Assembly (NCBI RefSeq): GCF_034259325.1
Contig: NZ_JAXIVS010000014.1
Span: forward strand, 124,001-188,000
Length of the DNA: 64,000 nucleotides
Origin: Hyalangium ruber
Lineage (GTDB): Bacteria; Myxococcota; Myxococcia; Myxococcales; Myxococcaceae
Reading direction: 5' to 3'
Position 1 is the first letter of the stretch. Each line of letters opens with the position of its first letter. The position numbers and the translations under genes were made by a program. Under the pieces are notes generated by a model. The model was not told where the DNA came from, did no database searches, and was given only the letters and a program-made list of their open reading frames with translations. This document shows, in pieces, positions 1 to 9,557 of the stretch.

Positions 1-765
<765 letters not shown>

Positions 766-780
766 TCCAACGGGAAGGCG

Positions 781-836
781 TCCGTCGTGTCGAAACCGCC
801 GTCCGACGCGTCGGAATCGCCGTCCGACGCGTCGAA
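781..836. promoter_or_regulatory. Three 14-bp palindromic boxes phased at exactly 21 bp (candidate enhancer)
   Basis: The boxes lie at 781-794 (TCCGTCGTGTCGAA), 802-815 (TCCGACGCGTCGGA, a perfect palindrome) and 823-836 (TCCGACGCGTCGAA). The repeat interval is 21 bp, two helical turns, so all boxes face the same side of the DNA. Box centres lie about 105-150 bp upstream of the start site predicted from the sigma-54-like promoter. That is a normal distance for a bacterial enhancer-binding protein site. The adjacent activator gene makes it the obvious candidate binder, but binding is not shown. Confidence 0.65.
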
Positions 837-914
837 CCGACACAACCAGCCACGTGGGCTACCCGACGGACGTGAAATGGAGGAAAATTCCACCCACCCT
901 CTACGTCTTGCCGT

Positions 915-930
915 TGGTATCGCAGTTGCT
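915..930 (+). promoter_or_regulatory. Sigma-54-type -24/-12 promoter
   Basis: TGGTATC-GCAG-TTGCT matches the consensus TGGCACG-N4-TTGCW. The diagnostic GG (916-917) and GC (928-929) are separated by exactly 10 bp. Transcription would start near 941 and run through the small gene at 1033 with a leader of about 90 nt. Phased boxes upstream and a sigma-54 activator gene next door support the call. Confidence 0.6.
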
Positions 931-1032
931 TTGGAGGCGCTGCGGAACGGAGAGGCGCAGGGGGAGGCCCGACCCGATGAGGATCGGACTCAAAAAAGGG
1001 CGCCTGCTCCGCCCACTCACAGGAGAACGAAG

Positions 1033-1143
1033 ATGGCCACCGACACCAGCACCACCAAGAAGGACACCACCCAGACGACCGGCAAGGGGGACGTGCCGAC
1101 GACGAACGGAAAGGATCCTGAGGTGCCGGTGAGCCCCAACTAG
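1033..1143 (+). CDS. 36-residue Thr/Lys-rich peptide, function unknown
   Basis: The ATG at 1033 follows AGGAGA at 1021-1026 with good spacing; the frame ends at TAG 1141-1143. The peptide is hydrophilic and low in complexity (Thr, Lys, Asp, Pro), with no membrane segment or signal peptide. The same frame is open upstream to 787, but that stretch covers the phased boxes and promoter, so I take the short form. It appears to be the only gene driven by the sigma-54-type promoter at 915-930 before the large hairpin at 1153-1227. I recognise no family. It could be a regulatory or structural micropeptide, or an incidental frame on a small RNA. Confidence 0.5.
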   Translation: MATDTSTTKKDTTQTTGKGDVPTTNGKDPEVPVSPN

Positions 1144-1152
1144 GTCCGGCTT

Positions 1153-1227
1153 CCCGAGGCTCTGTTCGGGTACGGATTGGCGCCGCCACCGGGGGGGTAG
1201 CGCGGCGCCACCCCAGACAGAGCCGGG
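1153..1227. terminator. Large nested hairpin between convergent genes
   Basis: Outer arms CCCGAGGCTCTGT (1153-1165) and ACAGAGCCGGG (1217-1227) pair almost fully. Inner arms GGCGCCGC (1179-1186) and GCGGCGCC (1202-1209) pair perfectly. The structure sits between the peptide gene (+) and the kinase gene (-), so it probably terminates both. No T-run follows, so it is not a textbook intrinsic terminator. Confidence 0.55.
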
Positions 1228-1261
1228 TCACCGAGCCTCCCCACCCGAACCGCCCTGTGGA

Positions 1262-4200
1262 CTAGGGCTTCTTCAGGTGGGGGTTCTTCTCGAGGGCCCG
1301 AGTGAGGTCATCGGTCGCCTGCTGTCGCCACGCCTGTCGTGCTTCTTCGCGGGCTTCGAGGTCCGCGCGAGTCGTCCGCAGCTTCGCCCGAAGGAGCAGG
1401 GCGCGGGGCCAGTCGGGACAGTCCAGGAGAACCTCTTCGGCCCATGCGAGGCCGCGCTCCAGCTGGGGGGCTGGGGCGCGGCCCATTTCTTTTCTCCACC
1501 CCGCCCACGCCTGCTGCAGGGCGCCGCCGTCCAGGCGCGCCTCGAAGGACTCGGGCTCCAGCTCCAGCGCCTTCTCGAAGGCCTGCGCCGCCTTCTCGAA
1601 GTCCTCTTCCTTCGCCTGTCCCCGCTGCGCCTTCCACTGGGCCAGGGTGGCGCGCGCGCGGCCCAGCAGCAGCCACGCGCGGGCCTGCCGAGGGCTGCGC
1701 TTCAGCGACTGTTGAAGCACTTGCTCGGCGCGCTCCAGGTGGGCCCGGGGGTCCCTTCCGCGCTCCAGCTCGAAGTCGGCGAGCCGTGAGAAGAGCTCGG
1801 CCTGATCCGTGAGCAGGAACGCGTCATCGGGTGTGCGCCGCACGGCCTGCTCGAAGGCGATCAGCGCGGCGGCGGTGCTGGCGCGCGGCTCCTGTCCGGC
1901 GGCCTGCTGGTAGGTGGCGCGCCAGAGCTGGACCGTGCCCAGGTTGTTGTAGGCATAGGACACCTGCGGCGTGTTGCGGATGATCTCCTCGAAGGTGCCC
2001 TGGGCCTGATCGAGCAGGAGGTAGGGGGGCCTGCCCTCCTCCCAGGCCTGCTGGGCCTGGGCGAGCACGGCCTTGCCCAGCTCGTTGCGCAAGGGCGCGT
2101 GGAGGGGCTTGGTCTCGAGCCCGGCGTTCAGGAGCTGCACGGCCTGGCTCAGCAGGGGCGAGGCCTTGCCATCGCACCAGTGCAGCCGGGCCTGCTGCGC
2201 GAGCACACGGCCTCCGTAGAGGTTGGCCACCACGTGCTTGGGGTTGGCGCGCAGCACCTCCTGGAGCGCCGCCCAGGCCTGCTTCAAGTCCTCCTCCTGC
2301 TGGGCGCGGCGCTCGCGGACGGTGGCCGCCAGCGGGTAGGCGCTGCGGTGCAGCAAGGTGCGGCCGAGGTTGATCCACGCCTCGTGGTTGTAGGGGCTGC
2401 TCTCGGTGGCCGCCTTGAACGCGTCGATGGCGCGCTGGCGGTGCTCGGCGGAGCTCAGGCCCAGCTCATCCTCGTACTGGGCCCAGCTGGAGAGGATGAG
2501 GCCGAGCGTGACGTAGAACTCGTAGTCGCGCTGCGGCGCGGCGACGTGCTCCAGGGACTGCTCGGCCCGCAGGAGCTGCTCGCGCGGATCCTGGCTCTGG
2601 TTGAGGTGGTGGCGTGCCCACCAGAAGAAGATGGAGCTCTGCTCCAGGTAGACCTCGCGCGAGGTGTTCCCGTTCTGGAGCGCCTTGCCGACGGCGTCCA
2701 GGGCCGTCTGGATGGCGGGCTGGGGGTCCTCGCCGCGGCCCATCTGGTACTCGGCGAGCCGGCGGTGCAGGCGCGCCTCCAGCAGCAGCGAGGAGCGCTC
2801 CTCGGGCGAGGCCTTGAGGGCGCGCGCCAGGGCCTCCTTGCCGCGGGTGAAGGGAGGCATCACCTCGCCCTGGCTGTAGAGGCCCAGGACGATGGTGGTG
2901 TACTCGAGCTTGGCCAGGGACTGGTGGGTGGCGTGGACGCTCTCACCGATGGCGGCGGCGGCCTGGTAGGCGAGCCTTCCGGCCTCGAGGTCCTCCAGGG
3001 CGCCGGGCAGCTCGCCCTGGCTCCAGCGCCGGGCGGCGCGGGTGCGGAGGATGTCGCCGCGCAGCTGGGGCGCCTCGTAGAACCACGGGAAGCGATTGCC
3101 CAGCGCGTCCAGCCGCAGCAGGGCCTCCTCGAAGTGGTCCTCGTAGTAGGCGATGAGCGCCTCCACATACTCGGTGGAGTGGACGTCGGCGCCCTTGCTG
3201 CGGCGCAGCCAGACCAGGGCCGGGTCGCGGTAGCGGCGCTGGAGCTCCTGCTTGCGCTCCTCGCGCTGCTTGGGCGTGGTGTCGCGCGGGTTCTCGGCCT
3301 CCAGCAGCTGCTCCTGGTACTGGTGCCCCATGACGAGGGCCAGGGAGTAGGCGACGCGGGGGTCCTGGAAGCCGCTCTTCCAGGCGGCCTCGAGCAGCTC
3401 GTGGGCGCGGGCCTCCTCGCCGAGCGCGAGGTAGCCACGGGCCAGGGCGTAGTTGCCGGGGCCGGCGGCGAGTGGGCCTCCGGCGTCGCGGATCTCGGCC
3501 TCCAGCTCGGCCATGTGGGCGCGCAGGTTCTGGCGGTCCTCGCGCGTGTCGTGCAGGGGCGAGAGGGCGGAGTAGCGGGCCAGGGCCTCGATGGTTTCGA
3601 CCTTCTCGGTGAAGCGGCGCGCCAGCTCCTCGCGCAGGCTGGCCTGGCGGTGGGTGTAGAGCGCGGAGCCGAGCGCCAGGGCCACGGCGAGCAGGGCCAC
3701 GGCGGCGATGCCCACCACCACGCGGTGCTTGCGGGCCTTCTTGCGCAGCCGGTACCAGAGGCCGGTGGGGCGGGCCAGCACGGGCTCGCCGGCGAGGAAG
3801 CGGTCCAGGTCCTCGATGAGGGCGCGCGCCGAGTCGTAGCGGGCCGAGCGGTCCTTCTCCAGACACTTGAGGACGATGGCCTCCAGGTCCGGGGGGATGT
3901 TGGGGTTGAGGGCGCGCGGGTGGGGCGGCTCCAGCGAGGCGATGTTGCTGAGGATCTCCAGGCCGTTGTCCCCGGGGATGGGGGGCCTGCCGGTGAGCAT
4001 GAAGTAGAGCGTGGCGCCCAGGCTGTAGACGTCGGCGCGGCGGTCGAGCTGGCCCACCTCGCCCCGGGCCTGCTCGGGGGCCATGTAGTGGGGCGTGCCC
4101 AGCACCGAGCCGGTGGCGGTGGCGCCCTTCTCGCCCCAGTCGTGGGCGAGGCCGAAGTCCATGACGTAGGGCTTGAAGCGCCCATCGTCGGTGCGCTCCA

Positions 4201-4873
4201 CGAGGATGTTGGAGGGCTTGAGGTCGCGGTGGATGAGGCCCGCTTTGTGAGCGGCGTGGACACCCTCGCAGGCGTCGCGCAGCGCGAGCACCTTCTGCTC
4301 CACGGTGAGCTCGTCGGACAGCTGGCTCAGGGGCTGGCCGTCCACGTACTGCATGGCGATGTACGGGCGGCCCTGGACTTCGCCGACTTCGTACACCTGG
4401 CAGACGCGGTCGTGCTCGACGCGGGCCTGGGCGCGGGCCTCGGAGAGCAGGCGGCGCACGAGCTCGGCGTCATCGCCCCGGACGAACTTCAGGGCGACGT
4501 TGCGGCGCAGGCGCAAGTCATAGGCGAGGAACACCTGGCCCATGCCGCCCTGGCCCAGGAAGCGCAGGCCCTGGTAGCGGTCCCAGCCGGGCACGGGGAA
4601 CTGCGGGTCGACCTTGTGGCGCTCGGAGAGGGTGAGTGCAGGCCCGAGGGTGGCGGCGCCATCCGCGGTGGCGCGGGGCACCAGCGTGGGCTCGACGTCG
4701 GCCTGGCGCAGCAGGGCCAGGGACTGCTCGGACACCTGGCCACGCGCCTGGAGGAGCTGGAGGGGGCTCTGGCCTGTGCGGCGCGACTCTTCGCGCAGGA
4801 TGGCGGCCTCCTCTCGGGAGACGAGGCCCTCGGCCAGGGCCATGCGCAGCTCCGCCTCGTGTTCAGGAGACAT
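1262..4873 (-). CDS. Membrane-anchored Ser/Thr protein kinase with TPR-rich C-terminal half
   Basis: The protein has 1,203 residues. The Hanks-type kinase domain spans about residues 100-360. Its Gly loop is GQGGMGQVF, the catalytic Lys lies in VALKF (about 129), the catalytic loop is HRDLKPSN (215-222), and DFG (239-241) and APE (265-267) are present, so it should be active. The HRD Arg marks an RD kinase. One membrane helix follows (about 385-406), after the Lys/Arg-rich stretch RLRKKARKHR. The C-terminal ~800 residues are Ala/Glu/Leu-rich helical repeats of TPR type, probably exported and used for protein contacts or sensing. This layout is common in myxobacteria. The start ATG at 4873 gives MSPEHEAELR. 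No partner gene is evident; the next gene on this strand starts upstream behind a short gap. Confidence 0.95.
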   Translation of the reverse strand: MSPEHEAELRMALAEGLVSREEAAILREESRRTGQSPLQLLQARGQVSEQSLALLRQADVEPTLVPRATADGAATLGPALTLSERHKVDPQFPVPGWDRYQGLRFLGQGGMGQVFLAYDLRLRRNVALKFVRGDDAELVRRLLSEARAQARVEHDRVCQVYEVGEVQGRPYIAMQYVDGQPLSQLSDELTVEQKVLALRDACEGVHAAHKAGLIHRDLKPSNILVERTDDGRFKPYVMDFGLAHDWGEKGATATGSVLGTPHYMAPEQARGEVGQLDRRADVYSLGATLYFMLTGRPPIPGDNGLEILSNIASLEPPHPRALNPNIPPDLEAIVLKCLEKDRSARYDSARALIEDLDRFLAGEPVLARPTGLWYRLRKKARKHRVVVGIAAVALLAVALALGSALYTHRQASLREELARRFTEKVETIEALARYSALSPLHDTREDRQNLRAHMAELEAEIRDAGGPLAAGPGNYALARGYLALGEEARAHELLEAAWKSGFQDPRVAYSLALVMGHQYQEQLLEAENPRDTTPKQREERKQELQRRYRDPALVWLRRSKGADVHSTEYVEALIAYYEDHFEEALLRLDALGNRFPWFYEAPQLRGDILRTRAARRWSQGELPGALEDLEAGRLAYQAAAAIGESVHATHQSLAKLEYTTIVLGLYSQGEVMPPFTRGKEALARALKASPEERSSLLLEARLHRRLAEYQMGRGEDPQPAIQTALDAVGKALQNGNTSREVYLEQSSIFFWWARHHLNQSQDPREQLLRAEQSLEHVAAPQRDYEFYVTLGLILSSWAQYEDELGLSSAEHRQRAIDAFKAATESSPYNHEAWINLGRTLLHRSAYPLAATVRERRAQQEEDLKQAWAALQEVLRANPKHVVANLYGGRVLAQQARLHWCDGKASPLLSQAVQLLNAGLETKPLHAPLRNELGKAVLAQAQQAWEEGRPPYLLLDQAQGTFEEIIRNTPQVSYAYNNLGTVQLWRATYQQAAGQEPRASTAAALIAFEQAVRRTPDDAFLLTDQAELFSRLADFELERGRDPRAHLERAEQVLQQSLKRSPRQARAWLLLGRARATLAQWKAQRGQAKEEDFEKAAQAFEKALELEPESFEARLDGGALQQAWAGWRKEMGRAPAPQLERGLAWAEEVLLDCPDWPRALLLRAKLRTTRADLEAREEARQAWRQQATDDLTRALEKNPHLKKP

Positions 4874-4939
4874 CGTTAGAGGCGAGTCATAGCCGATGCA
4901 GGGCGCGCTTGCAGGGGGACGTGACGCGGTGCAGCGTCC

Positions 4940-6022
4940 CTACATACCTGGGGCGTTGAGTCGCACGGGGACGCGGCGGCGGCCGAAGCTACCCGGACGG
5001 GTATCGAAGCGGCCCGGCACCGGAGCGTGGCAGCTCGGGCAGGAGCCCTCGGCCGACACCCGGTACTTCAACAACTGGTACCAGTCGCGGACGATGAGCG
5101 CCTCGCCGCACCCGCCGCAGAAGGTGGTGTCGCCCTCGGTGTCGTGGACGTTGCCGGTGTAGACGTGGCGCAGCCCCGCCTTGCGGGCAAGCTCGCGTGC
5201 TCGGCGCAGCGTGGCGGGGGGCGTGGCGGGGATGTCCCGCATCTTGAAGTCGGGGTGGAAGGCGGAGAAGTGGACCGGCACGTCCGGGCCGAGCTTCTCG
5301 TGGACCCACTCGGAGAGCTTCGTGACTTCGGCCTCCGAGTCGTTCTGCCCGGGGATGAGCAGGGTGGTGATCTCGAGCCACACGCGCGTCTCGTGGTGCA
5401 GGTACTCGAGTGTCTCCAGCACGGGCTGCAGCTTGGAGAAGGTGACGCGGTGGTAGAAGTCCTCGGTGAAGGCCTTCAAGTCCACGTTGGCCGCGTCCAT
5501 CTTCGCGTAGAAGGCGCGGCGCGGCGCCGCGTGCATGTAGCCGGCCGTCACCGCCACGGTCTGGATGCCGCGCGCGTGGCAGGCATCGGCCACGTCCATG
5601 GCGTACTCGGCGAAGATGACGGGGTCGTTGTAGGTGAAGGCGACGCTCTTGCAGCCGAGCTCCTGGGCGCGCTGGGCGATGGCCTCCGGAGAGGCCTGAT
5701 CCTGCAGCCGGTCGAACTCGCGGGACTTGGAGATGTCCCAGTTCTGGCAGAAGCGGCAGCCCAGGTTGCAGCCGGCGGTGCCGAAGGAGAGCACGCTGCT
5801 GCCGGGGTAGAAGTGGTTGAGGGGCTTCTTCTCGATGGGGTCCACGCAGAAGCCGGAGGAGCGCCCATAGGTGGTGAGCACCATCTGGTCTCCCACGCGC
5901 TGGCGCACGAAGCAGAAGCCGCGCTGGCCCTCGTTGAGCTTGCAGTCGCGCGGGCACAGGTCGCACTGGATGCGCCCGTCCTCGAGCGCGTGCCACCATC
6001 GCCCCGGGTACTCGCGGCTCAT
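4940..6022 (-). CDS. amrS: AmmeMemoRadiSam system radical SAM enzyme
   Basis: The protein has 360 residues. Radical SAM Cys residues are in GTAGCNLGCRFCQNW (C85, C89, C92). An N-terminal Cys set (QCDLCPRDC, then GFCFV) precedes them. A C-terminal zinc-ribbon-like pair of CxxC motifs (FCGGCG and CPSCHAP) closes the protein. The start at 6022 is chosen because MSREYPGRWW begins there and its ATG overlaps the stop of the MEMO gene by four bases (ATGA, 6019-6022), which implies coupling. A longer open frame upstream only covers the MEMO gene in another frame. The family is widespread in bacteria and archaea; the exact reaction is not established. The third family partner, AMMECR1 (AmrA), is not visible in the window. 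Confidence 0.92.
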   Translation of the reverse strand: MSREYPGRWWHALEDGRIQCDLCPRDCKLNEGQRGFCFVRQRVGDQMVLTTYGRSSGFCVDPIEKKPLNHFYPGSSVLSFGTAGCNLGCRFCQNWDISKSREFDRLQDQASPEAIAQRAQELGCKSVAFTYNDPVIFAEYAMDVADACHARGIQTVAVTAGYMHAAPRRAFYAKMDAANVDLKAFTEDFYHRVTFSKLQPVLETLEYLHHETRVWLEITTLLIPGQNDSEAEVTKLSEWVHEKLGPDVPVHFSAFHPDFKMRDIPATPPATLRRARELARKAGLRHVYTGNVHDTEGDTTFCGGCGEALIVRDWYQLLKYRVSAEGSCPSCHAPVPGRFDTRPGSFGRRRVPVRLNAPGM

Positions 6023-6816
6023 GTCCGCGCCTCCGGCCGGAAGGCGAAGGCGCCGTAGCCCACCACCCGGCTCTTGTCGCCCGCGGTGTCTCCCGAGGAG
6101 CGCAGGTCCAACAGCTCGGCGCGAAGCTTCCGCCGCCGCGCGGCCAGCAGCAGCCCGTTGATGGCGCCGGCGCCGCATGCGCGCTCCCCCTCCAGCGGGC
6201 CCTCCAGGGACACCACCTGCTCGGCGGTCTCCTGATCCACCTGTCGGGCCTGCGCATAAGAGAGGTAGTGGGAGAGATCCGAGCTGATCACCGGCAGCAC
6301 GTCGTCCGTCCACAGCGCCTCCAGCACGGAGGCCACCTGCTCGGGCGCGGCGCGGCCCACCACGAGGGGCAGGACGGTGAAGGAGCCCAGGGCGCGCTGC
6401 AGGAAGGGCAGCTGCACCTCGAGGGAGTGCTCGCGCCGGTGGGCCTCGGCCGAGGGCACCACCAGCCCGGTAGCCTCTGCGCGCTCACGCAATTCGGCGT
6501 CCACGTTCACGGAGCCCAGGGGCGTCTGGAGCACGTCCACGTCGGGGTGGGCCAGGCCGCGCAGGGGGACGAAGTGACACGGCCCCAGGAGCAGCACGCG
6601 GGGAGAGCGCCCCTTCCAGCCGCGCAGGTGGGCATAGGCGCTGGCCGCGATGGGCCCCGAGTAGATGTAGCCGGCATGGGGGACGATGAGGGCGGCGGGC
6701 CGGGCCTGCTCGGGCGTGGGCGAGCGCTCCAGCCAGCCGTCCACCTGCTGGACGAGGAGCGAGGGATCAGCGGAGTAGAAGGAGCCCGCCACCGCGGGCG
6801 CGCGTACGCGAGCCAT
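6019..6816 (-). CDS. amrB: AmmeMemoRadiSam system protein B (MEMO family)
   Basis: The protein has 265 residues and matches the MEMO1 family from end to end. It opens with VRAPAVAGSFYSADP. Metal-site motifs follow: IVPHAGYIYSG, GPCHFVPLRG, EHSLEVQLPFL and VISSDLSHYL. MEMO proteins have the fold of non-haem iron class III extradiol dioxygenases. The gene overlaps amrS by ATGA, so the two products are probably made in fixed ratio. No AMMECR1 gene follows or precedes, although the three are often found together. Confidence 0.93.
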   Translation of the reverse strand: MARVRAPAVAGSFYSADPSLLVQQVDGWLERSPTPEQARPAALIVPHAGYIYSGPIAASAYAHLRGWKGRSPRVLLLGPCHFVPLRGLAHPDVDVLQTPLGSVNVDAELRERAEATGLVVPSAEAHRREHSLEVQLPFLQRALGSFTVLPLVVGRAAPEQVASVLEALWTDDVLPVISSDLSHYLSYAQARQVDQETAEQVVSLEGPLEGERACGAGAINGLLLAARRRKLRAELLDLRSSGDTAGDKSRVVGYGAFAFRPEART

Positions 6817-6904
6817 ATCCCCCTATGACTAGCAGCGGTTGTGACGCGGGGCCGGGAGGCTCCGAGGGCCGCCTGCTCCCCGCCCAGCCAGCCCTCGCTG
6901 GGAT

Positions 6905-7585
6905 TCACATGGGCTGGCTGAGCATCTCCCGGGCCCACTCGGCGAGCCGCTCGTACTGCTCCTCGGGCCAGGCGCCGAGGTAGATCATCACGATGCCGCC
7001 GTCGGAGGCCTGCAGGGAGGCCTCCACGCGGATGTTGGCCTCCACGAAGCTGCCGGGAGGATCGATGTAGCCCTCCTGGTGCTCGAGGTCGAGCGAGGTG
7101 AGGCGGGCGCAGGGAAACTCGGCCAGACACATGTCGAGGAAGTCGGGCGCGGGAGGGTGGGGCGGAGGCGTGCCGATGTGCATGCCCCAGGGGTCCATGC
7201 GGCGCTCGTGGGTGGTGCGCCGCACCCAGGCGAGCACGGCGCGCTCGTGGAGGGCGCCCACGTGGTCCACCGCTTGAGGGTGGCGCATGCCGTCGCTGCC
7301 GCGCAGGTGCAGGGTGTACTGGGGGCGCTCGGCGGCCCACCACCAGCTCAGCTCGAAGCGATCGCCCGGCCCGGACTCGCCGGGCGGAAAGAGCGCCTCC
7401 AGGTGTTGGAGGAACTGGACCTCGGTGAGGCGGGTGCGGTGCTCGCGGAGGGCGTGGAAATCGGCGCGGGCCGAGTGCAGCACCCGCGCCCGATACGCCC
7501 GCGGATCCATACTCAACAGGTCAAGCCACTCGTCATGACTCATCAGGGCGGAGCAGACTACTCCAGGGCCTGATTTCGCATACAT
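6905..7585 (-). CDS. Conserved-looking protein of unknown function
   Basis: The frame encodes up to 226 residues. I do not recognise the family. It is Trp- and His-rich, without signal peptide, membrane helix or obvious catalytic motif. Mixed helical and strand content (DRFELSWWWAAERPQYTLHL, VEANIRVEASLQ) suggests a compact cytosolic protein. The start is uncertain. The ATG at 7585 follows a GGGGGG run. A second ATG at 7543 (MSHDEWLDLLSMD) lacks a clear Shine-Dalgarno sequence but begins at a more natural domain edge. It lies 88 bp upstream of amrB on the same strand. It lacks the hallmarks of AMMECR1, so it is not the missing third member. Confidence 0.75.
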   Translation of the reverse strand: MYAKSGPGVVCSALMSHDEWLDLLSMDPRAYRARVLHSARADFHALREHRTRLTEVQFLQHLEALFPPGESGPGDRFELSWWWAAERPQYTLHLRGSDGMRHPQAVDHVGALHERAVLAWVRRTTHERRMDPWGMHIGTPPPHPPAPDFLDMCLAEFPCARLTSLDLEHQEGYIDPPGSFVEANIRVEASLQASDGGIVMIYLGAWPEEQYERLAEWAREMLSQPM

Positions 7586-7675
7586 CCCCCCGGGGTTTGT
7601 CCTGGAGTGGATGCGATTTGGGCCCGCGAATCCTCGACTCCCGGGGTGCGCTGGCCTGAGGGACGACGTGGTGCG

Positions 7676-9469
7676 TCAATGCCGGCCGCGCTGCTCTCCG
7701 GGGCCCTCCATGTGCTGGGAGAGGTTCTGCGCGGTGGTGATGAGGGCCAGGTGGCTGAAGGCCTGGGGGAAGTTGCCCACCAGCCGGCGGCGCGTCACGT
7801 CGTACTCCTCGGACAGGAGCCCCACGTCGTTGCACAGGCCGAGCAGCCGCTCGAAGATTTCCCGGGCCTCGTCCTTGCGGCCGAGCAGCGACAGGTTGTC
7901 GGCGAGCCAGAAGGTACACGCGAGGAAGACGCCCTCGCCGGGGGGGAGGCCATCGGCCACCTCGCGGGTGTCGTAACGGTGGACCAGGCCGTCGTGGCAC
8001 AGCTCGCGTTGGATGGCCTCCAGCGTGCCGTGGACGCGCGGGTCTTCCGGCGGCAGGAAGCCCACCAGGGGAATCATGAGCAGGCTGGCATCGAGCGCCT
8101 TGGAGCCGTAGGCCTGGACGAAGGCGTTGCGCTGGGAGTCGAAGCCGCGCTCGCACACCTGGGCGTGGATGCGCGCGCGCAGGGCGCGCCAGGCGTCCAG
8201 GGGGCCTTCGAGGTTGAACTGCTCGGCGCTCTTCACGGCCCGGTCCACGGCCACCCAGGCCATGACCTTGGAGTGGGTGAAGTGCTGCCTGCCGCCGCGT
8301 ACCTCCCAGATGCCCTCGTCGGGAAACTCCCAGGCGCGCTCGATGAAGCGGAGCAGGTGGCGTTGCAGGTCCCACGCTTCGGTGTCCGCGGGCACGCCGG
8401 CGCGGCGGGCCTGGTGGAGACAGTCCATCACCTCGCCGAAGACATCGAGCTGGTGCTGGCAGACGGCGGCGTTGCCGATGCGCACGGGGCCAGAGCCCTC
8501 GTAGCCGGGCAGCCAGGTCAGCTGCATCTCGGTGAGGCGACGCTCGCCGGCCACGCCGTACATGATCTGGATTTCGGAGGGCTCACCGGCCACGGCGCGC
8601 AGCAGCCAGTCGCGCCAGGCGCGAGCCTCCTCGGTGTAGCCGGCATCGAGGAGGGTGAGGAGGGCGAGGGTGGCGTCTCGGAGCCAGCAGTAGCGGTAGT
8701 CCCAGTTGCGCACGCCGCCGAGGAGCTCGGGCACGGAGGTGGTGGGAGCGGCGACGATGCCCCCGGTGGGCGAGTAGGTAAGGGCCTTGAGGGTGATGAG
8801 GGAGCGCACGACGTGCTCGCGCCAGGGGCCGACGTGGACGCAGCGCTCGGACCACTGGCGCCACCAGGAGCACGTCTCGTCGAGGGCGGCGAAGGCCTCC
8901 ACGGAGTGCGGGGGGTGCTCATGAGAGGGGAACCAGGTGAGGACGGTGGGGAGCTGCTCCCCGGCGGCCACGGTGAAGTCGGAGTGGACGCGGCCGGCCT
9001 CGACGCGCAGGGGGAGGTGGGCGCGCAGCAGGGTGGCGTCGGGGCCGGCCTTGGCGGAGACGCAGGAGGGGGAGGAGCGCAGCCAGGGGGTGCGGTCGCC
9101 ATAGCCGAAGCGAGGGGCGAGCTCCATGTGGAGGGGGACGTGGCCCTCGAGGCCCTGGACGATGCGGACGATGTCGGGCGCGCTGTTGCGCACGGGCATG
9201 AAGTCGATGAGGCGCACGCGACCGTCAGCGGTCTCGAAATCGGTCTCGAGGACGAGGGTGCCGGGGCGGTAGCGGCGGCGCACGGAGCGAACGGGGACGG
9301 AGGGGGCGATGCGCCAGCGTCCATGCTCCTCGGTGCCCAGGAGGGCGGCGAAGCAGGCATCGGAGTCGAAGCGAGGCCAGCACAGCCAATCGATGGAGCC
9401 GTCCTTGCCGACGAGGGCAGCGCTGTAGGTGTCGCCGATGAGAGCGTAGGCTTCGAGGGGCAGCGCCAT
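7676..9469 (-). CDS. Glycoside hydrolase family 15 protein (glucoamylase/trehalase-like)
   Basis: The protein has about 597 residues. The N-terminus ALIGDTYSAALVGKDGSIDW is typical of the bacterial GH15 group with an N-terminal beta-sandwich. The (alpha/alpha)6 barrel follows with NWDYRYCWLRDATLAL, the WEFPDEGIWE acid region and the downstream LLSEEYD base region. GH15 enzymes hydrolyse terminal alpha-glucosidic bonds of starch-like glucans or trehalose; substrate cannot be assigned by eye. There is no signal peptide, so it acts in the cytoplasm. Start ATG 9469 (MALPLEAY) matches the family N-terminus; a GTG at 9499 would add ten residues. Neither start has a good ribosome site. It appears monocistronic. 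Confidence 0.93.
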   Translation of the reverse strand: MALPLEAYALIGDTYSAALVGKDGSIDWLCWPRFDSDACFAALLGTEEHGRWRIAPSVPVRSVRRRYRPGTLVLETDFETADGRVRLIDFMPVRNSAPDIVRIVQGLEGHVPLHMELAPRFGYGDRTPWLRSSPSCVSAKAGPDATLLRAHLPLRVEAGRVHSDFTVAAGEQLPTVLTWFPSHEHPPHSVEAFAALDETCSWWRQWSERCVHVGPWREHVVRSLITLKALTYSPTGGIVAAPTTSVPELLGGVRNWDYRYCWLRDATLALLTLLDAGYTEEARAWRDWLLRAVAGEPSEIQIMYGVAGERRLTEMQLTWLPGYEGSGPVRIGNAAVCQHQLDVFGEVMDCLHQARRAGVPADTEAWDLQRHLLRFIERAWEFPDEGIWEVRGGRQHFTHSKVMAWVAVDRAVKSAEQFNLEGPLDAWRALRARIHAQVCERGFDSQRNAFVQAYGSKALDASLLMIPLVGFLPPEDPRVHGTLEAIQRELCHDGLVHRYDTREVADGLPPGEGVFLACTFWLADNLSLLGRKDEAREIFERLLGLCNDVGLLSEEYDVTRRRLVGNFPQAFSHLALITTAQNLSQHMEGPGEQRGRH

Positions 9470-9557
9470 GGGAGGAAGGTAGCGAGCCCCCAAGCGCACA
9501 CGCTCGCCCGCCCCCCCGCTGTGAGTGCGGAGGAGCGAGCGCGCGACTCCTCAGGGC

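Noticed and set aside
781-1032. N-terminal extension of the micropeptide gene to 787
   Set aside because: The added codons cover the palindromic boxes and promoter, have no ribosome site, and have no codon bias.
2099-4879. Long plus-strand open frame opposite the Ser/Thr kinase (926 codons)
   Set aside because: Its sequence is low in complexity (Gly, Ala, Val, Leu, Glu), with no domain, and the kinase on the minus strand is certain.
6905-7585. AMMECR1 (amrA) candidate next to amrBS
   Set aside because: The sequence lacks the AMMECR1 signature and is not of the right type by eye; left as unknown.
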